A DNA stretch of 64,000 bases from Dolomitihabitans soli (GTDB lineage: Bacteria; Actinomycetota; Actinomycetes; Streptosporangiales; Streptosporangiaceae). This document shows, one piece after another, positions 7,944 to 16,142 of this stretch. The position numbers and the translations under genes are program-made. The stretch lies in NCBI RefSeq assembly GCF_022213955.1, contig NZ_JAKNTW010000001.1, positions 1,012,080-1,076,079 of the forward strand, in the 5' to 3' direction. A model generated the notes under the pieces. That model was not told the DNA's origin and made no database searches. It worked only from the letters and a program-made list of their open reading frames with translations. How positions within the stretch are numbered: the first letter of the stretch is position 1; each line of letters begins with the position of its first letter.

Positions 7944-8603
7944 ATGCAGACCAGCGAGCCGCGTCCTCCCACGAGCAAGGCCGAATACGTCTACAGCGTG
8001 CTTCTCGACGAGATCCGCACCGCACGCATCCCCGGCGGCACCGCGCTGCGCGCCGCCGCCGTCGCCCAGCGGCTCGGCGTCTCGGTCACCCCTGTGCGCG
8101 AGGCGCTGCGCCGCCTGGAGAAGGACCGGCTGATCAGTTACGAGGCCCATCACGGCGCGACCGTCGTCGATCTGCACGACGACGCGCTGGAGGAGTTCTA
8201 CGGCGTGCGCGCCGTACTCGAAGGGCTGGGCACCCGGCTCGCCGCGTCCCGGATCACCGAGGCCGAGCTCGCGGGGCTCTGGGAACTGCACGAGGCGATG
8301 GCCGCCGACGCCTCGAACGGCAGGAACGACCGCCTCGCCGACCAGAGCCAGGACTTCCACCTGCGGATCGTCGACATCGGCGGGCCCGCGTTCCTCGGGC
8401 AGCACGCCCGTGCGGTGCGCAACAGCTTCCCCGTGCCCGCCGGCGTCTCCCTGTGGCTCGACGACACCCTCGCCCGAGGGCACCTGGACGCGCACGCGCG
8501 CATCCTGCGCGCCCTCGGCGAGGCCGACGGACCGGCCGCGGAACACATCATGATCGAACACGTCCAGGCCGGCGCCGCCCACCGGAGCGCCACCCGCTCC
8601 TAG
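7944..8603 (+). CDS. GntR family regulator (FCD subfamily)
   Basis: A 219-residue regulator. The N-terminal winged helix includes IPGGTALRAAAVAQRLGVSVTPVREALRRLE, and the C-terminal part is an all-helical FCD effector domain with Asp/His metal-ligand candidates around residues 100-190. The ATG at 7944 has AAGGA five bases upstream; the GTG three bases earlier is too close. It diverges from the CoA-transferase/lyase/TRAP operon, which it very probably represses until a carboxylic acid ligand appears, as is usual for this subfamily. A strong hairpin terminator follows. Confidence 0.85.
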   Translation: MQTSEPRPPTSKAEYVYSVLLDEIRTARIPGGTALRAAAVAQRLGVSVTPVREALRRLEKDRLISYEAHHGATVVDLHDDALEEFYGVRAVLEGLGTRLAASRITEAELAGLWELHEAMAADASNGRNDRLADQSQDFHLRIVDIGGPAFLGQHARAVRNSFPVPAGVSLWLDDTLARGHLDAHARILRALGEADGPAAEHIMIEHVQAGAAHRSATRS

Positions 8604-8612
8604 CCCCCGTCA

Positions 8613-8640
8613 GGCGGCGGGCCCACCCCGGCCCGCCGCC
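8613..8640. terminator. Bidirectional hairpin between convergent genes
   Basis: A perfect 10-bp stem (GGCGGCGGGC / GCCCGCCGCC) with an 8-base loop lies between the stop of the GntR gene and the stop of the convergent symporter gene. There is no T-tract, as is common for high-GC actinomycete terminators. Confidence 0.6.
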
Positions 8641-8694
8641 GTCACCAGCGGGCCCCCCGGCCCGCCACCCGGTTCATCCGCGGGACCGGCGAGT

Positions 8695-10215
8695 TCAGCC
8701 CGCCCGTCCGGCGGGCTCCGCCACGACGTCGCTGCTCAGCGAGTCGATCAGGGCGTCCGACTCGGCCCGCCGCCACGGCGCCACCAGACCCATGACGACG
8801 AACACCAGGAGCGAGCACAGCACGGGGCCCGCCACCTCCACGGTGATCTTCCAGTCGCCGCTGAGCGCCGTCACCTGAGCGGTGAACACGTACTTGATCA
8901 GCACGAAGACCACCAGGCCCGTCGCCCACGAGGAGATCGCGGCGCTGGGCCCGCACCGGCGGAACAGCGGCAGCATGCCCAGCAGCATGGGGATCGCGAT
9001 CGGCCCGACCAGCGCGCCGAACCACAGGATGAGCAGGCCGAGCACGCCGCCGAAGCTCTCGGCGGTCAGCGCGATGCCCATCGACAGCGCGATGAAGAGG
9101 AAGGTGGACACCCGTCCGGCCAGCAGTTCCGAGGCGGGCGTGATCTGGCGGGCGCGCTTCCACACCGCGGGGATGATGTCGCGGATGACCACCGAGGAGA
9201 TCGCGTTGGCGTCGGAGGACGTCATCGCCATCGTGTGCGCGAACATCCCGGCGAGCACGAGCCCGATCAGGCCGCTGGGCAGGAGTTCCTGGGTCAGCAG
9301 GGCGTACGACTGCTCGGGTGCGGTCAGTCCGGGAAGCAGGACGGGTGCCGCCCACATCGGGAAGAAGAGGATGAGCGGCCAGAACAGGTACAGGCTCGCC
9401 GAGAAGAGCGCCGCCCGGCGGGCGGAGTCACCGGTCGGCGCGGCGATGAAACGCTGCGCCAGGTTCCACGTGCCACCGTTGTACGACAGCGTGTTGATCA
9501 GCAGATAGACCAGTACGAAGCCCATGGTGTACTGCCCGTTGAACGGCTGGCCGTGCCCCTCGGGGAGCTTGTCCCACAACGTCCACACGGTGGGCAGGCC
9601 GTCCAGCCGGGAGAGCACCGCGACGAACAGCGTGATCCCGGCGATGAGCTGGATGATGAACTGGCCGAGGTCGGTGAGCGCGTCGGCCCACAGACCGCCG
9701 ATGGTGGAGTAGATGAGGGTGACCCCGCCGGTGAGCAGTACGCCCCAGGCGATCGGCACCCCCGCGAAGATCTGGAGCAGCAGGGCCGTCGCCGCCCATT
9801 TGGCGCCGACGTCGAAGACCTTCAGCGCCGTGCCGCTCCAGGCGAGGACCTGCTGCGCGGGCACGTTGTACCTGGTGGCCAGGTATTCGAGCGGGGAGAT
9901 GATGCCGAGCCGTTGCCGCAGACGCGGCCACCTGGGCGCGAACACGAACGCCCCGACGACCATCGCGAAGGTGATGCCGATCGCCCACCAGATGTAGAGG
10001 GTGAAGCCAGCGGTGTAGGCGATCGCCGCGTAGCCGACGAACACCGCCGAACTGTAGCCCGACATGTGGTGGGAGATGCCGGACAGCCACCAGGGCAGTT
10101 TGCCGCCGGCGGTGAAGAAGTCCCTCGCGTTGTGAACCCGGGACTTGGCCCACACGCCGATCACGATCATGAGGACGAAGTAACCGCAGATCACGAGCCA
10201 GTCGAGAAAACCCAT
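8695..10215 (-). CDS. Sodium:solute symporter (SSS family)
   Basis: A 506-residue membrane carrier with about 13 hydrophobic segments. The N-terminal block DFFTAGGKLPWWLSGISHHMS and the downstream WAD.LTDLGQFIIQ region are typical of SSS sugar and sialic-acid/amino-acid symporters. The ATG at 10215 has an AGGAG ribosome-binding site. It is the last gene of the SIS/ceramidase/nagA operon, 55 bp after nagA, so it is inferred to import the amino sugar or derivative that this operon degrades. Confidence 0.82.
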   Translation of the reverse strand: MGFLDWLVICGYFVLMIVIGVWAKSRVHNARDFFTAGGKLPWWLSGISHHMSGYSSAVFVGYAAIAYTAGFTLYIWWAIGITFAMVVGAFVFAPRWPRLRQRLGIISPLEYLATRYNVPAQQVLAWSGTALKVFDVGAKWAATALLLQIFAGVPIAWGVLLTGGVTLIYSTIGGLWADALTDLGQFIIQLIAGITLFVAVLSRLDGLPTVWTLWDKLPEGHGQPFNGQYTMGFVLVYLLINTLSYNGGTWNLAQRFIAAPTGDSARRAALFSASLYLFWPLILFFPMWAAPVLLPGLTAPEQSYALLTQELLPSGLIGLVLAGMFAHTMAMTSSDANAISSVVIRDIIPAVWKRARQITPASELLAGRVSTFLFIALSMGIALTAESFGGVLGLLILWFGALVGPIAIPMLLGMLPLFRRCGPSAAISSWATGLVVFVLIKYVFTAQVTALSGDWKITVEVAGPVLCSLLVFVVMGLVAPWRRAESDALIDSLSSDVVAEPAGRAG

Positions 10216-10270
10216 GAGATCTCCTGTGATGCGTCAGGGGGACACCGCCCGGCGCCCGGGCGGCGGATGA

Positions 10271-11401
10271 TCACGCTTCGTACACCACCTCGCCCCGTGC
10301 GAAGGTTCGCCGCACGGAGAGGCCACGGGTGGTGACGATCAGGTCCGCCGCCGCGCCTGGGGAGATCTCGCCGCGGTCGTGCAGCCCGAGCAGCCGAGCC
10401 GGGTTGGCGGCGGCGAGCCGTACCGCGGTGGGGAGGTCCACCTCCGTGCCGGCGAGCGCCCAGGCGACGCAGTCCATCAGGGAGCGGCCCGACCCGGCCA
10501 GCAGGTTCCCGCCCGACATGGTCAGCCGCCCGTCCTCGTGGCACGTTATCCGGCCGCCGACGGGCGTGGTGTACTCGCCCGGCGGGCATCCGGCCAGCGC
10601 CACCGAATCGCTGACCAGCACCGACCGTTCGATTCCCTTCGCGCGCAGCATGGCCGTGAACGTGTCGGCCGGCAGGTGGTGCCCGTCGGCGATGAACGTC
10701 GCGGTGAGCCGGTCGTCGGCGAGCTGGGCCCAGATGTAGTTGGGATGGCGGGGGATCACCGCGTGCGCGCCGTTGCCCAGGTGCGTGCAGAGCCGGGCGC
10801 CGGCGGCCACCGCGGCGGCGATGTCCTCGCGGGAGGCGGCGGTGTGCCCGATCGACGCGATCGTCCCCTGCCGGGCCAGCTCGGAGATGTAGTCGGCGGC
10901 GCCCGCCCGCTCGGGTGCGAGCGTGACGATCCGCACCAGCCCGCCGCAGGCCCGCTGCCAGCGCCCGAACTCGCCGAGGTCGGGATCGCGCAGGTGACGC
11001 GCGTCGTGCGCGCCCCTCGGCCCGTCCTCCGGCGACAGATACGGCCCTTCGACATGGATCCCCGGTACGGCGTGCCGTACCAGCGGGTCGGCGTCGCGGG
11101 CGCTCGCGATCACGCGGAGCGCCTCGACGATCTTGTCCTCCGGCGCGGTGATCACCGTGGGGAGCACCGTCGTCACGCCGCGCTTCCAGAGGGCGTGGAC
11201 CAGCGCCGTGACCTCGTCCGCCGTGACCCCGTCGGCGTTGACGTCGAACCCCGCGTACCCGTTGACCTGAATGTCCACCAGGCCGGGAAGGATGAGCAGG
11301 TCGGGCGCGCCCGGATGCGGGGTCACGGAGACGATCCGGCCGCCGGCCACCTCGACGCGCACCCGCCGGCCGTCCGCGAGGGCGCCCTCGACGGCGGTCA
11401 A
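10271..11401 (-). CDS. nagA: N-acetylglucosamine-6-phosphate deacetylase
   Basis: A 376-residue amidohydrolase-fold enzyme of normal NagA length. Motifs in order: LPGLVDIQVNGYAGFDVN near the N-terminus, HVEGPYLSPEDGPRGAHD with the metal-binding Glu, SIGHTAA and THLGNGAHAV with metal-binding His residues, FIADGHHL, and LVSDSVALAG with the catalytic Asp. It removes acetate from GlcNAc-6-phosphate in amino-sugar catabolism. The TTG start at 11401 overlaps the stop of the preceding gene (TTGA), so it is translationally coupled. No better start fits the N-terminal strand. NagB, which would use its product, is encoded on the other side of the LacI gene. Confidence 0.9.
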   Translation of the reverse strand: MTAVEGALADGRRVRVEVAGGRIVSVTPHPGAPDLLILPGLVDIQVNGYAGFDVNADGVTADEVTALVHALWKRGVTTVLPTVITAPEDKIVEALRVIASARDADPLVRHAVPGIHVEGPYLSPEDGPRGAHDARHLRDPDLGEFGRWQRACGGLVRIVTLAPERAGAADYISELARQGTIASIGHTAASREDIAAAVAAGARLCTHLGNGAHAVIPRHPNYIWAQLADDRLTATFIADGHHLPADTFTAMLRAKGIERSVLVSDSVALAGCPPGEYTTPVGGRITCHEDGRLTMSGGNLLAGSGRSLMDCVAWALAGTEVDLPTAVRLAAANPARLLGLHDRGEISPGAAADLIVTTRGLSVRRTFARGEVVYEA

Positions 11402-12888
11402 CGCGTCCCCCTCAGGGCGAGGGACCGCGCCGTGTCCTTGACCAGTTCGCCGGCCTCGGGCAGGAAGACGGCCGGCAGCCCGTAGGCGCGGTGCGCCTCC
11501 AGAATCTCGTAGCCGCCCTCCGCGTAGTGGGTCGCGGGGTAGGGCAGGTATCCGGGGACGCCGCCGGTGTAGCCCGCGACGAGCAGGGCCGGGTCGTCCA
11601 GCTCGGCACGCAGGTCGAGGGCCAGGTCCACGAACGGCTCGCAGGGCAGGAAGACCAGCGGCACGCCGGCCCACCTGTGCACCGCCACCGGCACCTCGAC
11701 CGACACCGGAACAGGACCGTCCAGACACTCCCGCGCCCACCGCGCCCACGCCATGGCCACCCCTGCGGGCATCGGGTCGGTCAACGGGTCGGACACCGCC
11801 TGGAACACCACGCCGGCCTCGGACGCCGGGTCGGATCCGGGCGCCTCCTCGGTCTCCGGCGTCGCGCTGGGCGTGGACTCCGGTTCGAAGTCCGCCGGGG
11901 ACGTCGGCTCGGACGCGGACTCGGACGCGGGCTCGGACGCGGGCTCGGACGCGGGCTCGGACGTGCCGCCGGTTCCCAGGCGCTCCCAGTCTCGCAGCCA
12001 GGCGCGGAGCGTGTCGGACGAGGGCGGCGGGCCGAGGGGCAGTTCGACGTTCTCGGCCGCCACCTCCACCGGTCCGGGGCCGGCGGGGGCGGCCTCCCGT
12101 GCGGCGGCGACGGCCGCCTCGCCCACCAGCCTGCCGATGCGTTCGGCCGCCTGGAAGGTACGGCCGGCGTCCGGGGTCCCGCGCAGGCTGTCGGCCGCGG
12201 CGTGCCCGGTGTTGAGCTGGCCGCAGCAGCCCTGCAGGAACAGCGCGACCCCGCCGAGCGCCTGCGCCGTGTGCCGCCGCGCGTACCCCGGCCAGTCGGC
12301 CGTGACCTGGAGATTGTCCGGGCCGAGCGTCACGGGGTGACAGGCGTGCGAGAAGACCGTGGCGATCGTCTCACCGTCGGGCCGGGCCAGCCGTACGACG
12401 GGGACGGCCGGGTCGGTGACGGTTCCGCCGCGCCGGTTGAACGCGACACCGGGGAGCTGCCCGCATCCCCGGTGCAGTACGGCGGGCGCCAGCCGGGCGA
12501 CCGCCTCGGCCCCGGCCTGGGCGATCCGCTCGCAGGCCGCCGCCACGTAGGCGGGATCGGCGAAGCCGCCGATGCCGCCACGGGTCACGGCCGGTCCGCC
12601 GTGCGTGTGGGTGACGGCGACGGCCACGTGCGCCGCGGGCACGCCGGTACGGGCGCTCACGTCGCGGGCGATCAGCCTGGCGGTCTCCGGATCGAGCGCG
12701 ATGAGGTCGGCCGCGATCACCACGGAGGTGTTCCGGTCGTCGGCCACCGCCACGGCCGTCGCCGACAAGGGATCGTGCGCTCCGGTGGAGACGGCTCGCC
12801 GCGCCGCGAATCCGGCCATGGATCCACCCGGCGGCGGCGTGATGTCGGTCACCGCGGCCCCGGCCCGCAGGGACCCCCGCGCGGTCAC
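11398..12888 (-). CDS. Neutral/alkaline ceramidase-like hydrolase
   Basis: A 496-residue protein that starts with the ceramidase N-terminal block: RAGAAVTDITPPPG, then VAVTHTHGGPAV with zinc-ligand histidines, and later SHACHPVTLGPDN. No signal peptide is visible, so it is probably cytoplasmic, unlike secreted ceramidases. Members of this family often sit in bacterial sugar operons with unknown substrates. The GTG start overlaps the SIS gene stop (GTGA), and its own stop overlaps the nagA start. A Ser/Glu/Pro-rich insert of roughly 50 residues interrupts the protein near residues 320-370 and is encoded partly by a tandem repeat. Ceramide as substrate is unlikely here; an amide-bearing sugar derivative is a guess. 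Confidence 0.75.
   Translation of the reverse strand: MTARGSLRAGAAVTDITPPPGGSMAGFAARRAVSTGAHDPLSATAVAVADDRNTSVVIAADLIALDPETARLIARDVSARTGVPAAHVAVAVTHTHGGPAVTRGGIGGFADPAYVAAACERIAQAGAEAVARLAPAVLHRGCGQLPGVAFNRRGGTVTDPAVPVVRLARPDGETIATVFSHACHPVTLGPDNLQVTADWPGYARRHTAQALGGVALFLQGCCGQLNTGHAAADSLRGTPDAGRTFQAAERIGRLVGEAAVAAAREAAPAGPGPVEVAAENVELPLGPPPSSDTLRAWLRDWERLGTGGTSEPASEPASEPASESASEPTSPADFEPESTPSATPETEEAPGSDPASEAGVVFQAVSDPLTDPMPAGVAMAWARWARECLDGPVPVSVEVPVAVHRWAGVPLVFLPCEPFVDLALDLRAELDDPALLVAGYTGGVPGYLPYPATHYAEGGYEILEAHRAYGLPAVFLPEAGELVKDTARSLALRGTR
11906..11965. repeat. 12-bp tandem repeat, five copies
   Basis: The unit GGCTCGGACGCG repeats five times (copies 1, 3 and 4 identical, copies 2 and 5 with one change each) within the ceramidase-like gene. 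On the coding strand it encodes the Ser-Glu-Pro-Ala repeats of the low-complexity insert. Because 12 is divisible by three, copy-number changes keep the reading frame. Confidence 0.9.
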
Positions 12889-13649
12889 AGCCACCGGACC
12901 CGGCCGCGGAAGCGGTGCAGGAACAGGGCGTTGCTCTCGTCGCCGCCGGGGGCGTTCCCGCTGCGCCACACGTCGGGGGCCGCGCCGCGTTCCGCCAGGG
13001 TCGTGATGGCGGCGGCCATCAGGCAGTTGAGCGCGTAGGCGTTCGCGAACGTGGAGATCGCGCCGACCCGTTCGCCGACGCCCTCGATGTCCAGGACCGC
13101 GTCGCCGATCGGCACCTTGGTGTCGATGTGCTCGTCCACGATGTCGTGCAGGTTGTGCTTCGACGGGTGCCGCGCCGGGTGGCCGGGCGCGGTCGCGTCG
13201 GCGTGCTCCCGCGAGGAGACCCCGATGACCAGCGCGCCGTTGCTCCGGGCGGTCAGCGCCGCGTCGATCAGGGCGGAGTTGATCCCGTACGCGTTGACGA
13301 GGATGAGCAGGTCGCCCTCGCCGATCCGGTTGTCCTCGATCACCAGCGTGCCGTACCCGGGGGTGCGCTCCATGGCCATCGAGCGCAGCGCGCCGCCGGA
13401 CAGCAGCGTGCCCTCGTCGAGGATCGCGCTCACGTTGACCAGCCCACCGGCGCGGAAGAACACCTCCTGCGCGGCCAGGTTGGAATGACCGCCGGGCCCG
13501 TAGACGTAGATCAGCCGGTCCCGGCCGGCCTGGTCGGCGACGAGTTCGGCGGCCCTGGCGATGGCCGGGGCCTCCTCCGCCTCGATCCTGCCGAGCAGGT
13601 CGACGACCCGTTCGAGGTAGGCCCGCATCAGCGCGGTGTGTTCCGTCAC
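12885..13649 (-). CDS. SIS-domain sugar-phosphate binding protein (UPF0309-like)
   Basis: A 254-residue single SIS domain. The phosphosugar loop appears as IYVYGPGGHSNLAAQEV, followed by an unusual RAGGLVNVSAILDEG block and NAYGINSALIDAAL, both typical of the UPF0309 group. SIS proteins isomerise or bind phosphorylated amino sugars. It is the first gene of the operon with the ceramidase-like gene, nagA and the symporter. A LacI-type operator lies 75 bp upstream of its ATG. Its reaction is not known; an isomerase or sensor role in amino-sugar phosphate metabolism is inferred. Confidence 0.78.
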   Translation of the reverse strand: MTEHTALMRAYLERVVDLLGRIEAEEAPAIARAAELVADQAGRDRLIYVYGPGGHSNLAAQEVFFRAGGLVNVSAILDEGTLLSGGALRSMAMERTPGYGTLVIEDNRIGEGDLLILVNAYGINSALIDAALTARSNGALVIGVSSREHADATAPGHPARHPSKHNLHDIVDEHIDTKVPIGDAVLDIEGVGERVGAISTFANAYALNCLMAAAITTLAERGAAPDVWRSGNAPGGDESNALFLHRFRGRVRWL

Positions 13650-13723
13650 GGTCGTCGTTCCTCACAGTCGGTTCACGCCGGTTGCGCTCGCCTGAGGACG
13701 TCCCTCTGGGTGACGGCGCAGCA

Positions 13724-13739
13724 AATGAAATCGATTGCA
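13724..13739. promoter_or_regulatory. LacI-type operator upstream of the SIS/nagA operon
   Basis: The plus strand reads AATGAAATCGATTGCA. The reverse complement of the site at 14875-14890 differs at only one of 16 positions. The core resembles the CG-centred palindromes bound by LacI-family repressors. It lies between the LacI gene stop and the SIS gene start, so it is placed to control the minus-strand operon. Confidence 0.65.
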
Positions 13740-13823
13740 GGAATTTAAACGCCGGTTCGGCTCCGGTCAAGGGGGTGGCGGCCCTGGTCTTCGTTAAATC
13801 TGTGCAAACCGGACCCGGCGGCC

Positions 13824-14813
13824 TCAGCCGGCGCGGGCCGGGCCGGTCGAGTCGCGCGGGGTGAACACGCCGGGCAGCCGCTTGTGCGCGGGCGCCCCCT
13901 CCGGTGCCTCGATCTCCCTGGTCAGCACCTCGACCGCGACCCGTCCGAGGTCGTCCATGGGCGCGGTGACGGTGGACAGGCGGGGCGTCACCGCCTGCGC
14001 GAGGAGCACGTCGTCGCACCCGACGATGCTCCGGTCGGCGGGGATGGCCACGCCCTGCCCGGCGAGCTCGGCGATGACCCCGCACGCCATCAGGTCGTCG
14101 AAGGCGAAGGCCGCCGTGGCGTCCGTCCGGAGCAGCGCCTCGCCGGCCCGCCGTCCGCCCTTGTAGGTGGCGCGGAACGGTCCCAGCTCGACGAGCCGCA
14201 CGTCCCGGCCGCGCGCCCAGCGGCGGATCGCCTGGGAGCGCCGGGCCGCGGCCCACGACGCGCTCGGGCCTGCCAGCAGGGCGAAGGTCCGGTGGCCGAG
14301 CCCGTACAGGTGCTCGCCGGCGTCGAAGAGGGCGGCGGTGTTGTCGCAGATCACCGAGGACAGATCGCGCTGGACCCGGTTGAGCAGGACGAACGGCATG
14401 TCCCTGGCCGCCTCCCTGAGCGCGGAGGCCGGTGCCCGCGGCGAGGCGACGAGCACGCCGTCCACCCTGCCGCGCAACCGCGCGACCAGCCGTACCTCGG
14501 CGGCGGCGCTCTCCTCGGCGTCGATGAGCATGACCGGGCTGTCCACCCGGTCGGCCGCCCGCTGGATCGCCCGCACGAGCAGCGGGAAGAACGGGTTGGT
14601 GATGTCGGGGACGAGCAGGCCGATCATCCCGGCCCGCCCCGTCACCAGGCCGCGCGCCGCTGAGCTGGGCTGATAGCCGAGTTCTGCGGCGGCGGCGAGG
14701 ACCCGGTCGCGCACGGGGGCGCTGACCAGCTCCGGGCGGTTGAACGCCCGTGACACCGTGGCGGGCGAGACCCCGCACATCGTGGCGATGGAGTAGATCG
14801 TCGCCCGGCTCAC
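13824..14813 (-). CDS. LacI family transcriptional repressor
   Basis: A 329-residue repressor. The N-terminal helix-turn-helix reads ATIYSIATMCGVSPATVSRAF with a hinge helix ending in LGYQPSSAARGL. A periplasmic-binding-protein-like effector domain follows (GLLVPDITNPFF, CDDVLLAQAVTPRLSTV). The GTG at 14813 is chosen because AAGGAG lies six bases before it; an ATG five codons upstream lacks such a site. Two near-identical operators flank the gene, one before the SIS/nagA operon and one in the divergent promoter region with the AGE/nagB operon, so it probably represses both and itself. The effector is expected to be an amino sugar or its phosphate. Confidence 0.88.
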   Translation of the reverse strand: MSRATIYSIATMCGVSPATVSRAFNRPELVSAPVRDRVLAAAAELGYQPSSAARGLVTGRAGMIGLLVPDITNPFFPLLVRAIQRAADRVDSPVMLIDAEESAAAEVRLVARLRGRVDGVLVASPRAPASALREAARDMPFVLLNRVQRDLSSVICDNTAALFDAGEHLYGLGHRTFALLAGPSASWAAARRSQAIRRWARGRDVRLVELGPFRATYKGGRRAGEALLRTDATAAFAFDDLMACGVIAELAGQGVAIPADRSIVGCDDVLLAQAVTPRLSTVTAPMDDLGRVAVEVLTREIEAPEGAPAHKRLPGVFTPRDSTGPARAG

Positions 14814-14874
14814 TCCGCGCTCCTTCATGTCCCCACGCCCAGTTGACCGGAGTACTCTAGCGAACCACAATCTA

Positions 14875-14890
14875 TGCAATCGCTTTCATT
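14875..14890. promoter_or_regulatory. LacI-type operator between the repressor and AGE/nagB operon
   Basis: The plus strand reads TGCAATCGCTTTCATT, the reverse-complement match of the site at 13724-13739 with one difference. It lies 61 bp upstream of the repressor start and 31 bp upstream of the epimerase start, a position suited to divergent repression and autoregulation. Confidence 0.68.
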
Positions 14891-14921
14891 GAATCCTGCC
14901 CGGACGGCAGGGAGGGGGAAC

Positions 14922-16142
14922 ATGAGCCCGGAGATCATCGCGCGGCGGCAGCTGGAGGAGGTCGTCCTCCCGTTCTGGCTGGCGAACGGGATCGACGAGA
15001 CCCACGGCGGGTTCTACACCTGCTTCGACAACCGGGGCAGGGAACGGTCGTCGACCGACAAGTACACGTGGTCGCAGGGCCGCTTCGTGTGGATGCTCGC
15101 GCGGGCCGCCCGCCTCGCCGATCGGGGACTCCTCAGCCTGCCCGCCGCGGACCTGGTCGCGCACGCCGAACGCGGCGCGCGATTCCTGGTGGACCACGCG
15201 GTCCGGCCCGACGGCAGCTGCGCCTACCTCCTGGACGAGCGGGGCGCGACCCTCCCCGCCGAACGCAGCATCTTCGCCGACTGCTTCGTCGCCATGGGGC
15301 TGGCCGAGCTGGCCAGGCACACCGGCTCCGGGGAGTGGCTGGACACCGTCGACGCGATCATCGACCGCGTCGAGGACGACGTCGAGCGAGGCGACCCGCC
15401 GACTCCGCCGTACTCCCTGCCCGCCGGGTTCGCGGGCTTCGGCGCCCGCATGATCCTCCTCAACGCCCGGCTCGACCAGGTCCGGGCGCACGAGGCGGTG
15501 CACGGTACGGCCGGCGGCCGGCGTAACGCGCTCCGGGCCGCACGGCGCGGAATGCTCGGCCACCGCGAGAGCGGCGGCCTCTTCGCCGAGATGCGGGCGG
15601 CCGACCCGGCGGCGGCCGACACCCTGCTCGCCCGGCACCGCACCCCCGGCCACGCGCTCGAAGGCGTCTGGATGGCACTGGAAGCCGGCGAACTGCTCGG
15701 CGACCCGGCCGACGACGCGGACCTGATCGCCAGCGTGACCGCCCTGTGCGCGTCGGGATGGGACACCGAGCACGGCGGTCTGCTCCGCTACACCGGCGCC
15801 ACCGGTCCCGTCGAGCCGACCGGTCGTCCCGTGGGCGGGCCGTACGAGGATCTGGTGCGGCGCACGTGGACGACGAAGCTGTGGTGGGTGCACTCCGAGG
15901 CCGCGTACACCACCAGGCTGGCGTCCCTGCGCTACGGCGACCGGTCCGCGGGGGAGTGGTTCGACCGGGTGTGGCGCTACACGCTGGACACGTTCCCCGG
16001 CGGTGACGAGGGCGCGGAGTGGATCCAGATCCGCGACCGGGCCGGACGGCCGCTCGACGAGGTCGTCGCCCTGCCGCTGAAGGACCCGTATCACATCTCC
16101 AGAAATCTCATGCAAATCCTCGAACTGGGGGAAGACCGGTGA
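14922..16142 (+). CDS. AGE family epimerase/isomerase
   Basis: A 406-residue (alpha/alpha)6-barrel protein of the N-acylglucosamine 2-epimerase / mannose isomerase family. Motifs include FWLANGIDETHGGFYTCFD, KYTWSQGRFVWMLARA with active-site Arg and Trp, and RHTPGHALEG-type blocks with catalytic His candidates; KLWWVHSEAAY near the C-terminus carries the second His region. The ATG at 14922 follows GGAGGGGGAA and sits just after the operator. It overlaps nagB (GTGA). It probably interconverts an acylglucosamine or related aldose with its 2-epimer or ketose, feeding NagA and NagB. Confidence 0.85.
   Translation: MSPEIIARRQLEEVVLPFWLANGIDETHGGFYTCFDNRGRERSSTDKYTWSQGRFVWMLARAARLADRGLLSLPAADLVAHAERGARFLVDHAVRPDGSCAYLLDERGATLPAERSIFADCFVAMGLAELARHTGSGEWLDTVDAIIDRVEDDVERGDPPTPPYSLPAGFAGFGARMILLNARLDQVRAHEAVHGTAGGRRNALRAARRGMLGHRESGGLFAEMRAADPAAADTLLARHRTPGHALEGVWMALEAGELLGDPADDADLIASVTALCASGWDTEHGGLLRYTGATGPVEPTGRPVGGPYEDLVRRTWTTKLWWVHSEAAYTTRLASLRYGDRSAGEWFDRVWRYTLDTFPGGDEGAEWIQIRDRAGRPLDEVVALPLKDPYHISRNLMQILELGEDR

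Noticed and set aside
11398..14778. Very long continuous minus-strand frame across ceramidase, SIS and LacI genes
   Set aside because: Only its last 1.5 kb is the real ceramidase-like gene; the upstream part is an out-of-frame shadow of the SIS and LacI genes.
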